This document shows, piece by piece, positions 1 to 7,734 of a stretch of 32,023 bases of DNA (position 1 is its first letter; every line of letters begins with the position of its first letter). The translations under genes were made by a program, and so were the position numbers. The notes under the pieces were generated by a model that was not told where the DNA came from, made no database searches, and saw only the letters and a program-made list of their open reading frames with translations. Source of the DNA: a virus; IMG/VR virus record IMGVR_UViG_3300042547_000031, positions 1-32,023 of that record, one strand, 5' to 3'.

Positions 1-156
1 TATCAGCACCACCAGCAGCTTTAACCGTATCAGCACCACCAGCAGCTTTAACCGTATCAGCACCACCAGCAGCTTTAACCGTATCAGCACCACCAGCAGC
101 TTTAACCGTATCAGCACCACCAGCAGCTTTAACCGTATCAGCACCACCAGCAGCGG
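1..156 (-). repeat. 27-base tandem repeat, about 5.7 perfect copies
   Basis: A 27-base unit (plus-strand start TATCAGCACCACCAGCAG) is repeated with no mismatches from base 1, five full copies plus 18 bases of a sixth. It is in frame and encodes the nonapeptide DTVKAAGGA on the minus strand. The window begins inside the array, so the true copy number is unknown; an array like this is a natural assembly break. Confidence 0.97.
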
Positions 157-688
157 GTATCTGTATTCCGGCGAGCCTGAACAACTCAGTCATATCTTCT
201 GGAGTTTGTTCGCCAACACCTGTATTAATGTAATTAATAATTTCTTCGGGGGTATAGTCATACCCAACCATCTCTTTTACATAATCAGCTTTAGCTTCCC
301 CAGTTGGTAATTGCGCTGCGCGTTGAGCACCAGCAATCCCAAGAAGCGCTCTAATATCTTCTGGATCTTGCTCTCCCGCAATCTCAATAATATTCTGCTG
401 GATAGCGTCGTTACTTAACCCTGCACCTTGATAGAGCTGGTTGTACGCCGTAGCCTTATCTTTTGCAGACCCTGTACTAACTTGTTTAATAACATCTTCA
501 GCAGCTTTATCTTGAAGATATTTCCAATCTTCTTCCGCGCCAGTGTAAGTGGTGCCTAGCGCTCTATTAACAGCATCACGTATTTGAGCGTCGGTGTATC
601 CTGCACGTAACTGCGAGGCATACCATTTAATCTTGTCGCCTTCAGAACCAGCGGCAGCTATTTTTAGTGCTTCAATGTCAACAGCCAT
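1..688 (-). CDS. Partial virion/internal protein with C-terminal 9-residue tandem repeats
   Basis: The gene starts at 688 (reading MAVDIEALKIAAAG) and runs off the left edge, so the C-terminus is missing; 229 codons are visible. The N-terminal ~175 residues look helical and contain about five degenerate copies of a G-(Y/L)-(T/S)-x-x-x-I style motif (for example AGYTDAQIRDAV, AGLSNDAIQQNI, YDYTPEEIINYI), roughly one every 35 residues. After IQIPAAGGAD the protein becomes a perfect repeat of DTVKAAGGA. I do not recognise the family. Its place at the end of the tail/ejection block, two bases after the preceding gene's stop, suggests a virion or ejection protein; that is inference. It is too incomplete at its end to be sized. 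Confidence 0.75.
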   Translation of the reverse strand, partial: MAVDIEALKIAAAGSEGDKIKWYASQLRAGYTDAQIRDAVNRALGTTYTGAEEDWKYLQDKAAEDVIKQVSTGSAKDKATAYNQLYQGAGLSNDAIQQNIIEIAGEQDPEDIRALLGIAGAQRAAQLPTGEAKADYVKEMVGYDYTPEEIINYINTGVGEQTPEDMTELFRLAGIQIPAAGGADTVKAAGGADTVKAAGGADTVKAAGGADTVKAAGGADTVKAAGGAD

Positions 689-690
689 GA

Positions 691-1620
691 TTACCTCGGC
701 ATAAATTTGTTAGGGTTGATTTGAATACCCTGCTTTCTGTTACCAGTACGTGCTTCACGCACGCGATCCATCATTTCATATAAACGACTTGCACCAGCAT
801 TGGAATTACCATTGCCTAAATGACTAACAACATCTGCCGGGATCACAAACTCACCATCACTTAATGCAGCAGGGCGCTTGTTGTCGATATGTGCAGGGAC
901 TTCATCTGCCATACCATCCGTAGGACCGCCGAGGTAAAAGGGTTGAGAAATCTCTCCGCCCCCAGCAAGTGACATCAGCCCACCTTGTGCCGCAGGTTTG
1001 TACGTACTACCCTGATACGCCCGACGTGTTGAAGTTACCGGACCCTCCGCAGCAAATGACGCACCTCTAGCTTGCTCCTGAGCATCCTTGGCAGACTTAT
1101 AGGATAAGTAAGAAGCTAGCGCCCCAAGGCCGTATTTGAGTAATGTAGCTAATGTTGCAGCGGGGATACCTAATTTTTCAGCAAGGCTTTTTTCCTCTGC
1201 GGTGGGCTCTTGTTTAGGTACTTCTTTTGTCGGATCTGCGGGGTCTACAGAAGGAGAAACAGGCGCGGGTATAACAGGCGGAGGTGTGGGTGTTGTAGGT
1301 GGAGGTTCAGCGGGGGGTGGAGTAACAGGTTTTTGTGCAGTTACTTCAACTTTAGCGGGACCAGAACTTGCAAGAGAAGAAATAATACCCGCACCAGCTA
1401 AAGCCGCAGCTAAAGGTGCCGCCCATTCAGGGAACAACTTTTCAAATTCTTTTTGCGCTGCAACAACCACAGAGTCAGACCCATAAGATACAGGTGTTTG
1501 TCTGTATATGGGGTTTGTAACTTCAGATAGAGACGTGGAAAAATCAGTACCCGTATCTAAATCGGTGGGGGTTGATGGAAAAGTTAGCCCCATACCCTCC
1601 AACAATGATCCATTACTCAT
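691..1620 (-). CDS. Conserved phage virion protein with LSDGEFVIPADVVSHLG-type C-terminal motif
   Basis: This 309-residue protein has a hydrophobic alanine-rich helix near residues 67-88, a proline-rich linker at about 95-140 and a second hydrophobic segment near 155-175. The C-terminal domain contains GPTDGMADEVPAHI followed by ALSDGEFVIPADVVSHLG and a helical MMDRVREARTG end. That C-terminal block recurs in aquatic phage structural proteins, and its SDGEFV core resembles the C-terminal motif of some tape-measure proteins. I infer an internal or tail-tip virion protein, perhaps membrane-interacting during DNA ejection. The start at 1620 overlaps the upstream stop by one base (TAATG), implying coupled translation. 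Exact role unknown. Confidence 0.75.
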   Translation of the reverse strand: MSNGSLLEGMGLTFPSTPTDLDTGTDFSTSLSEVTNPIYRQTPVSYGSDSVVVAAQKEFEKLFPEWAAPLAAALAGAGIISSLASSGPAKVEVTAQKPVTPPPAEPPPTTPTPPPVIPAPVSPSVDPADPTKEVPKQEPTAEEKSLAEKLGIPAATLATLLKYGLGALASYLSYKSAKDAQEQARGASFAAEGPVTSTRRAYQGSTYKPAAQGGLMSLAGGGEISQPFYLGGPTDGMADEVPAHIDNKRPAALSDGEFVIPADVVSHLGNGNSNAGASRLYEMMDRVREARTGNRKQGIQINPNKFMPR

Positions 1621-2693
1621 TACGGCTTCCTCCCCAGAAACTCTAGGAATTTGTTAAGTGCTTCGCCCTGCTTGGGGGCTAAATCGGTTGAACCCAAAGC
1701 TTGCTGTAACCCATAAGACAGGGCTGCATTCTTGGCAGCTTCGGAAAAGTTAAACGGTCTACCAAGCGCAGCAGACGTAAGCCCAGAAGTAGCGATTGAT
1801 TTAGCGGGGGTGTACAGCGCACCTAACCCTTTATCCAAACCAGTAGCCGCACCGAGTTCGCCAAGTCCCGCACCAATAGCCCCGGATGTAGCGCCAGACT
1901 TAAATGCTTTACCCGCATCCATGTCTACGAGTTTTGCAATACCAGCGTTTAACCCCCCGCTTACCAAAGCATTAGCGCCGATATTTGCCGCCATAGCTGG
2001 AAGTCCAAGCGAAGCGATACCGCTAGCAACCGTGCCGGTTACAGGCCCAAGAAACGCACCAATCCCACCAAAAGGCAGTGAAGCAATCGAAGCAATCTTT
2101 AAGGCATTAGCTACATTCTTAGCGTCAGGATGCTCGCCTTTGTAATACTGGGGATCTCCGATAGGGACAAGTTTATCACCCATAGGCAAATACATCTGAG
2201 CCATACGCTCGCGGCTTTCACCACCTGTCTTACCGCCTACTAAAAAAGCAACTTTGCCTGATTGAATATCTTCAAGCGTTGGGTTTTTAATCTCAATCGG
2301 ATTGCCCTTAGCATCTTTCTCGGATGTACTGTAGGCTTTAGTGAAGGTGGACTTGTGTCCAAAGATATTATCTTCTGTATTAAAAGCGCCTTTTAATATG
2401 TCATAGGCTGACTTCTGTTGGGTCTGAGTTCCAGACTCGTACTCACCCGCTTCGCCAAGCGCTGCGTTCCAATTTAATGTGGGTTTTTCCTCTGAACCAA
2501 ATTCCTTCAACCCTGCAAACGGGTTGGCGTAAGATTCACCTGCGGTCCACCCCTTATCCGAAGCTGCGCCTTTGGGAGTTGTGCCATATTGCTGTTGGCG
2601 TTGGGATAAATAATCCTGCATTTGCTGCGACTGCACAAACGCATTGAACTTCGCCAGAGCTGCTTCGGGTGTGATTTGGGTCGAAGTGGTCAT
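1620..2693 (-). CDS. Glycine/alanine-rich internal virion protein (putative ejection protein)
   Basis: A 357-residue protein. The first ~190 residues are polar and charged; from about residue 195 to 340 it becomes rich in glycine, alanine and small hydrophobics (GGIGAFLGPVTGTVASGIAS and related stretches), as seen in phage proteins that insert in membranes or pack inside the capsid. I recognise no named domain. It sits between a jelly-roll-like tail protein and another amphipathic virion protein and overlaps both (4 bases upstream, 1 base downstream), consistent with an operon of internal or ejection proteins. The reverse strand of its GA-rich part gives spurious ORFs. Function is inferred from composition and position only. 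Confidence 0.65.
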   Translation of the reverse strand: MTTSTQITPEAALAKFNAFVQSQQMQDYLSQRQQQYGTTPKGAASDKGWTAGESYANPFAGLKEFGSEEKPTLNWNAALGEAGEYESGTQTQQKSAYDILKGAFNTEDNIFGHKSTFTKAYSTSEKDAKGNPIEIKNPTLEDIQSGKVAFLVGGKTGGESRERMAQMYLPMGDKLVPIGDPQYYKGEHPDAKNVANALKIASIASLPFGGIGAFLGPVTGTVASGIASLGLPAMAANIGANALVSGGLNAGIAKLVDMDAGKAFKSGATSGAIGAGLGELGAATGLDKGLGALYTPAKSIATSGLTSAALGRPFNFSEAAKNAALSYGLQQALGSTDLAPKQGEALNKFLEFLGRKP

Positions 2694-3337
2694 GTCGTGC
2701 TATCCGGTATCGCAGAGACAAACACCATAGTGGCTATAACTGAGGGGGTGGCAGGGCGTGTGGGGGAAGAAGCAGCGTTAATCTGCTCAATACTAACTGA
2801 AGTGTTATCAGTATGCCAGTACAGCTCGACGTAATCACCCGAATACAAAGGCAAAAACAAATTCAAAGCCGCAATCAAATGCCCGTCTACTCCGCCATGA
2901 CTGTTAGGGACAGAAAACCGAGAGTTAGTGTTTGGGACATTGGTGCCGTTTATTGCGGCCCAAACATCAGTGTCATGTATCTGGGAGTCTGTATTAGCAA
3001 ACTGGATACTGAATTGTAGGTTGTAAACCCCAGAGTAACGCACCGTTAGTTTTGAATTATCGACAAGCGTCACACTGTCAGCAATATCAACGACATCAAA
3101 CGTAACGGCGTAGGCGGCGGTTGTACTAACAGCAACTTGATCCGAATCACTAGACCACGCCCCAAACGGAATACTTAAATACCGCCCCCCGTCTGTACCT
3201 AGTAGTGCTGAAACGTTGTTGTTAAGTTGGTTGAAGTAGAGGCGTAAAACATTGTTGAACTGGTCATGGTATGCGCGTTCATAGCTAGCGCCTGCGGCAG
3301 GTAGGCTAGGTGGGGCGGGCTGCCTAAGTAAACTCAC
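2690..3337 (-). CDS. Jelly-roll (C1q/TNF-like) phage structural protein
   Basis: This 215-residue protein begins at GTG 3337, which overlaps the upstream stop as GTGA and has AGGA about 10 bases before it. A short N-terminal arm with RAYHDQFNNVLRLYFNQLNNN leads to a beta-rich domain with SGVYNLQFSIQFANTDSQ, DVWAAINGTNVPNTNSRFSV and LYSGDYVELYWHTDN. This order (GxYxLxFSxQF, then an NGxxVxxS strand, then a GDYVEL strand) is typical of phage C1q/TNF-like jelly-roll domains. Likely a head or tail decoration or trimeric tail accessory protein. Family-level call moderately sure; precise role unknown. Confidence 0.75.
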   Translation of the reverse strand: MSLLRQPAPPSLPAAGASYERAYHDQFNNVLRLYFNQLNNNVSALLGTDGGRYLSIPFGAWSSDSDQVAVSTTAAYAVTFDVVDIADSVTLVDNSKLTVRYSGVYNLQFSIQFANTDSQIHDTDVWAAINGTNVPNTNSRFSVPNSHGGVDGHLIAALNLFLPLYSGDYVELYWHTDNTSVSIEQINAASSPTRPATPSVIATMVFVSAIPDSTT

Positions 3338-5394
3338 CGCTGACCATCCTGTTTAATATCAATCCGTGGTGCACCAAGCTGCCACGTTGTACCCAGCCCA
3401 TCAGAGCCAACCCGCATAATCATCTGTCGTCCACGGATACGGGTATAAATAATGTTGGTGAACTGCTCAATCGTCACTGTAGAAGTACGAGCAACAGCTT
3501 TGGCGGCTTCGGTGTTAAATCCAGACCCGGAACCATTCATACCATAAAGCGTCATAGTGACTTGCGGGCTTTGGCTTGTAGATCCTTGAAATGTCAGATC
3601 CGGCACCATACGCCATACAAACCCAAAGTTCTGCCCATCGTCAATATCAAACTCAGCCGACTCGATGTAGGCTTCAATTGCGGTGGCTGTACCTGTGGCG
3701 TTATCGTCCACCCCGTATTCATGATCAACAACGTTGTAGTTGTACGTAGCTGCTTCAGGGTAGTTGCGTAGTCCCGAGTCAAGCCAAGCCGTGCGCCCCA
3801 TCGTGCCGTAATACCAAATATCTTCTGCGTAGTTGTACACAACGTACTTATCAACTACCGTGGAATTGGTAGAACAGTAAAACCACCAGACTTCGTTAAA
3901 GCCTTCGTTTGTTCCGGCAAAGATCTGATCAAGCTGCGAGACGTTAATGTCGGAAAAAACATACCGCCTTAGATCACAGCGAAGCGTCTGCACCCGCCCG
4001 TTATAGGTATAAAACTTATCAACCCCCATCCAATACACCACACCCGAAGCAACAGCCGTAGCGTTTGGCCCGACGATAGATATGTTGTCACCAAGTAACT
4101 GAGATCCCCATACAAACGGAGGGCCGAGGTACTGCAAGGAGTACAACGCCGAATCAGTCCACACCAAAACTTCTTGTCGTGTTTGAAGCTCAGAAATAAT
4201 TTGTGAACCGTGGGATAGGCGCAAACTACCTGCTTGGTTTGTGGGGGCAGGGACAAAATCAGTAACCGACTCTTGATTACCCCAACGGATCAGCATCGGG
4301 TCGAGCACTGCACTACCATAAGCTGTCGTACCAAAGAGTAGAAGAAACCGAGACGTATCCGAAACAATCATGCCATTTTGTTTTGATGGCACATCGACAA
4401 GTTCAGAAACATACACATCCGACCCAGTAGATGCGGCGTTAACCAGCGCCCCAGTAGGAGAAGCCGATATGTTTGCTGTGACCCCATCCACATTTCGCAA
4501 GTAATACGTTGTACCCGCAGTGACCCCAGAAGGCATTGTGCCTGTAGTGTTGAATTTAACCGCAGTGCCCTCGGACAATAGAACCGAAGCAAACGTAACA
4601 ACAGTGGGGGAAGCTGACGTAAAACTTACATTCCCACCAATCGAATTAAGAGCAACGCCACGAGTAGTAACACCATTGGTCGCATCCCAGTAATAGAGAG
4701 GTCCGCCCCGATACCCAAAAACTAAATCTTCACCCCAGTTCTGGGCATCCCACAACCGCAACCGCTCAGTACCGGCAACACCCGTACCCCAGCCGCCCAT
4801 ACCCCAACCACCAGAACCCCATCCAATAACAGCGCCTTGAATGGCAGGGCCAGCGTCAATCTCATATTTAGCAGTTACTGTACCCCCACCGGTAGCGGTG
4901 CTTGAAGCATTTGATGCGGCTGTGATGGTGTAAGTGTTAGTGCCTGTTACTGTGATCTGGTAGTTGCCGTTAAGCGTTAACCCTCCAACTGCTGAAGCCC
5001 CGCTGAAAGTTACAAAATCTCCGGTAGCACCCCCATGAGAAGCATCGGTTACTGTCACAACGGCTGAACCACTTGTCGTCGTAAAAGGGTTTGTTAGGGT
5101 TGCGGTTTCTCGTATGGGGGTAATGTCATTGTAGATCCCCCCACGCTCAATATAAAACTTAAGATTTGTGCCGACAGCAAGCAAGTTATCAAAGCTGAGC
5201 GTCACCCAATTCCAAAGAAACCGGCACACCCCCTGAAATGTGTATGGGGAGATACGCTGCCACCCACCAATTTTCTCAGGCGTACCCTGACGAAACCGAA
5301 CCTTTTCACTGATATACCAACCGTTTTCATTGGTATACCGAGTATTTTCTTGGTTTGTTCCGGGCTTAAAAAGTATCTTTTTGAGTGGCATCAT
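3334..5394 (-). CDS. Large tail/neck structural protein (packaged-DNA stabilisation-like)
   Basis: A 686-residue protein whose N-terminus (FKPGTNQENTRYTNENGWY, then KVRFRQGTPEKIGGWQRIS) is a hallmark of a family common in aquatic short-tailed phages, often labelled packaged-DNA stabilisation or tail protein. The core is beta-rich with many W/G/Y residues (GWGSGGWGMGGWGTG at about 191-205), suggesting a propeller-like or hub fold. Two stretches, about 100-178 and 253-333, have the look of inserted beta-sandwich or Ig-like modules (threonine, valine and glycine rich, with TAGTTYYL). The C-terminus ends in DIKQDGQR. It sits between the endolysin and the jelly-roll protein, with 4-base overlaps on both sides. 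Likely a virion tail or neck component; the exact assignment is inference. Confidence 0.75.
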   Translation of the reverse strand: MMPLKKILFKPGTNQENTRYTNENGWYISEKVRFRQGTPEKIGGWQRISPYTFQGVCRFLWNWVTLSFDNLLAVGTNLKFYIERGGIYNDITPIRETATLTNPFTTTSGSAVVTVTDASHGGATGDFVTFSGASAVGGLTLNGNYQITVTGTNTYTITAASNASSTATGGGTVTAKYEIDAGPAIQGAVIGWGSGGWGMGGWGTGVAGTERLRLWDAQNWGEDLVFGYRGGPLYYWDATNGVTTRGVALNSIGGNVSFTSASPTVVTFASVLLSEGTAVKFNTTGTMPSGVTAGTTYYLRNVDGVTANISASPTGALVNAASTGSDVYVSELVDVPSKQNGMIVSDTSRFLLLFGTTAYGSAVLDPMLIRWGNQESVTDFVPAPTNQAGSLRLSHGSQIISELQTRQEVLVWTDSALYSLQYLGPPFVWGSQLLGDNISIVGPNATAVASGVVYWMGVDKFYTYNGRVQTLRCDLRRYVFSDINVSQLDQIFAGTNEGFNEVWWFYCSTNSTVVDKYVVYNYAEDIWYYGTMGRTAWLDSGLRNYPEAATYNYNVVDHEYGVDDNATGTATAIEAYIESAEFDIDDGQNFGFVWRMVPDLTFQGSTSQSPQVTMTLYGMNGSGSGFNTEAAKAVARTSTVTIEQFTNIIYTRIRGRQMIMRVGSDGLGTTWQLGAPRIDIKQDGQR

Positions 5395-5900
5395 GCACCC
5401 CGTAGGTACAACGCTTTTTCAGCTTTGCGGCGGCGCACCAATCCCGGTAACACTTTACCCCCGCCCATAGTCCACATCATAAACGCTTCTGCTGCACCTT
5501 CATAGTCGGCACGGTTGTTCTTCATTCTTATCGTAGAACTCTGATAACGCCCAGGTCCAGCGTTGAACGCAAAACTGACCACAGCGTCGAAGCTTGACTG
5601 ACGGCCAACAAGATTAGGAGACATTCGCAAAACAGCGCGTTCAAAACGGACGAGATCATCCTCAAAAAGGCGATCAATCTCCTCCTGCGTCCAAGCACGA
5701 TTATCTTGGGCTGCAAGCGGGTAGTCCTTGCGAAGGATGCCGGTATAGCCATCTTTCCTCAATACGGGTAACTTAATCTGTTCTTGATACAAAACATGGC
5801 CGTATCCGATCGTCCAAATATGAGCAGGGCATAAGTAGGGCTTGAGGCTCTTACCTTCAAAACTGTGCATCAAGTCTATACCAGCTTGTCCTGTTTTCAT
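5391..5900 (-). CDS. Endolysin, GH24 (T4-lysozyme-like muramidase)
   Basis: This 169-residue endolysin should cleave the MurNAc-GlcNAc beta-1,4 bond of peptidoglycan. The catalytic region is FEGKSLKPYLCPAHIWTIGYGH: E15, C24 and T30 have exactly the spacing of T4 lysozyme E11-D20-T26, with cysteine in place of the aspartate, a variation known within GH24. The C-terminal lobe has AFNAGPGRYQSSTI and the terminal LPGLVRRRKAEKALY segment typical of the family. I chose ATG 5900 rather than TTG 5912: it forms an ATGA overlap with the upstream holin-like gene and gives the usual MKTGQAGIDL start. No signal peptide or signal-anchor is visible, so export should depend on the holin. Confidence 0.93.
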   Translation of the reverse strand: MKTGQAGIDLMHSFEGKSLKPYLCPAHIWTIGYGHVLYQEQIKLPVLRKDGYTGILRKDYPLAAQDNRAWTQEEIDRLFEDDLVRFERAVLRMSPNLVGRQSSFDAVVSFAFNAGPGRYQSSTIRMKNNRADYEGAAEAFMMWTMGGGKVLPGLVRRRKAEKALYLRGA

Positions 5901-6400
5901 TTCTTCTGCCAACTACGCGATCCGAACCAAAAACCAATGATGCCGCCAAGCATCGCCATTTCATCATCGGAAAAGATGATCGTACTGACCCGAATCAAGT
6001 CATCAATGTTTTGCACAAGATGCGGGTGCTGCCAGACGTAATAAGCAAGCACGGCGTTGATTGCAATGAGTTCTAAGATGAGCAAGTAAGTGACGTTAGG
6101 CCGTACCGTCCCAATGTAATTCACCACCCACTTGCTAGACTTCTCAATGATCTGCTTGTCATGGTCCAACGCCGCTACAGTCATTTGAGCATCTGTCTGC
6201 ATGGCAATCTGATCAGTGCGAATTTCTTCGACGCGTTGTTGGGCAATAAAACCTTCTTTGGCTAAGGCTAGTTCGCGCTCTGACTGCATCCTTGCAAGTT
6301 CAAGCTCATGGGCTTGATCGGCTTTGTTTTGAAAGTAATCAAGCAGTTTGGGTAAGCCTGAGATTAACAGCCCACCAAGTGTTGAGAGGAGTGAAAGCAT
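5897..6400 (-). CDS. Holin-like membrane protein (three hydrophobic segments)
   Basis: A 167-residue protein with three hydrophobic stretches: residues 1-17, about 95-123 (TYLLILELIAINAVLAYYVW) and 148-163 (AMLGGIIGFWFGSRSW). Between the first and second is a charged helical region (residues ~25-90). The layout, the RPNVTY preceding the second segment and the terminal G-x-W-F-G-S-R-S-W resemble the three-TM holins of gene transfer agents (PF11351-type). It lies directly before, and overlaps by ATGA with, the endolysin gene, which supports a role in permeabilising the inner membrane for lysis. The start has GGGG five bases upstream. Family membership is from memory of the pattern; holin function is inferred. 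Confidence 0.75.
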   Translation of the reverse strand: MLSLLSTLGGLLISGLPKLLDYFQNKADQAHELELARMQSERELALAKEGFIAQQRVEEIRTDQIAMQTDAQMTVAALDHDKQIIEKSSKWVVNYIGTVRPNVTYLLILELIAINAVLAYYVWQHPHLVQNIDDLIRVSTIIFSDDEMAMLGGIIGFWFGSRSWQKK

Positions 6401-6402
6401 GA

Positions 6403-6819
6403 TTACCCCTTGGTCGTTACGATGTCGGCACCCTTCTTAACGGTTACCTTGGAGCCTTCAACATCAACCTGCATGGGTTGCTCGGCACGGTCCAACTTGT
6501 CAAGACGGTGAATCAGATCTTTAATTACCTCAAACTCTGGCTTTTCCTGCTTAGGCGCAGTGCCTGCAATACCGTTAAGCATTTGAATCAGCGCAGTAAG
6601 TGAAGCGCCAAGCAAACCCATAACAGCGGCGATCTTTTCGCCCTCAAGGAAAAGAGATGCACCAACACCTACGATCACGATTAGGAAGATATACAGTAAG
6701 CCATCTTCGCCAATGGCTTTCCCTGCTACTTCTTTGGCCGAGTCTTGTGCTTTAAGCTCTTCAAGTCGGATCTTAGCCTGCGCTTTTAAGACTGCTAACT
6801 CGTGGGTTTTGTCATCCAT
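6403..6819 (-). CDS. Small two-TM membrane protein of the lysis cassette
   Basis: 138 residues. A charged N-terminal helix (THELAVLKAQAKIRLEELKAQ) is followed by two hydrophobic segments at about 40-57 (LLYIFLIVIVGVGASLFL) and 64-83 (AAVMGLLGASLTALIQML), then a polar tail with a short coiled-coil-like stretch. I do not recognise the family. Position two bases before the holin-like gene and three genes from the endolysin suggests a second holin, antiholin or spanin-like component; there is no lipobox cysteine, so an outer-membrane spanin is unlikely. It starts at 6819 with a TAATG overlap with the upstream adhesin gene. Confidence 0.65.
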   Translation of the reverse strand: MDDKTHELAVLKAQAKIRLEELKAQDSAKEVAGKAIGEDGLLYIFLIVIVGVGASLFLEGEKIAAVMGLLGASLTALIQMLNGIAGTAPKQEKPEFEVIKDLIHRLDKLDRAEQPMQVDVEGSKVTVKKGADIVTTKG

Positions 6820-7727
6820 TACACCACCGCCACCTTTCTAATAGCACGAACATAATTTGAGTAGCTTTTATTTGTAGCTAAAACAGCCCCATTAGAAAAA
6901 TTCTTTGTCCATGCGTAAGCGGTTGCTTGATTAGTCGATGTCCAATGAGCACTAGCGGGGAACGCTTCTGACCCACCCGATTTAAATAACGCAACTGAAG
7001 TCTGTGCTGGGGAAGAAGTTGTATAGGGCGAGCTTCGTGCAGGGACTGCGTAAGGATTAGTTGTGCCAGACCCCGTATTGTTAGATGTAGTTGTGGGTTT
7101 GAGGTTGTAGTAACAAATTTCTAATTCATAATAAGCAGGTAAATACCAATCGGTGTACCCGTTTGTAGTTAGCCCATCACAATAACCAGCGGCGGGATAT
7201 GTTGTTGGACTTACCCCCACCAAGTAAGAAGTGTTAGCCGCACCATCCACCAGTGAATTAGCGCCACCTGTAGCTGTATCGGTTGTTTTGTAATCTTGTG
7301 AAGTCTGCGTAGATTTTGGCGCAACAATTAAATAATAGAAAGGTCCGGCACCTGTACCACTATAGTCAATCATCCCGGCGTAATACCCACCGTAAATAAA
7401 CGTACCAATCGCAGGGGCTCCGCCTTCACCATCAATTGCATCTGAAGCGGAAGAAGTTTCGTTTATGCTGGAACCATAAATTAAAATATTAGAAACAGCG
7501 TCTACGCCACTAGAAGTTTCGTTAACCGCACTAGTTAATAACACCCCACCATTAAGACTATCCGCACCTGTAGCGGTTTCTGTAATAATACTTTCTTGTG
7601 TACGTAAATTAGTTATAGCGTCAACGCCTGTAGCAGCCTCAACAATAAGTCCAGAGTAAACGACGCCGCCTACACCAAAACCAAAACCCCGAGCACCTCC
7701 AGCAGCTAAACGTTGAATAACCGGCAT
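6819..7727 (-). CDS. Tail fibre/adhesin with E-x-A-x-G-x-D repeats and Lcl_C (DUF1566) C-type-lectin-like tip
   Basis: A 302-residue protein. Residues ~28-100 contain four copies of a roughly 20-residue repeat (EAATGVDAI, ETATGADSL, ETSSGVDAV, ETSSASDAI). From about 105 to the end is an Lcl_C/DUF1566-like domain: NGYTDWYLPAYYELEICYYN, then HWTSTNQATAYAW and the final YSNYVRAIRK, matching the family pattern G-x-x-D-W-x-L-P-x-x-x-E-L ... W-(S/T)-S-T ... V-R-x-(V/I)-R. Lcl_C domains adopt a C-type-lectin-like fold, also used by phage receptor-binding proteins. Two cysteines (C183, C205) lie in this domain. Most likely a receptor-binding tip protein. It shares its repeats with the 726-residue protein at 8733-10913. 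Confidence 0.8.
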   Translation of the reverse strand: MPVIQRLAAGGARGFGFGVGGVVYSGLIVEAATGVDAITNLRTQESIITETATGADSLNGGVLLTSAVNETSSGVDAVSNILIYGSSINETSSASDAIDGEGGAPAIGTFIYGGYYAGMIDYSGTGAGPFYYLIVAPKSTQTSQDYKTTDTATGGANSLVDGAANTSYLVGVSPTTYPAAGYCDGLTTNGYTDWYLPAYYELEICYYNLKPTTTSNNTGSGTTNPYAVPARSSPYTTSSPAQTSVALFKSGGSEAFPASAHWTSTNQATAYAWTKNFSNGAVLATNKSYSNYVRAIRKVAVV

Positions 7728-7734
7728 ATCAATC

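Noticed and set aside
1-156. Possible CRISPR array from evenly spaced repeats
   Set aside because: The repeats are contiguous with no unique spacers and are in frame with a gene.
1732-2145. Plus-strand ORF of 137 residues
   Set aside because: It is the mirror of the alanine/glycine-rich gene on the minus strand, lacks a ribosome binding site and resembles no family.
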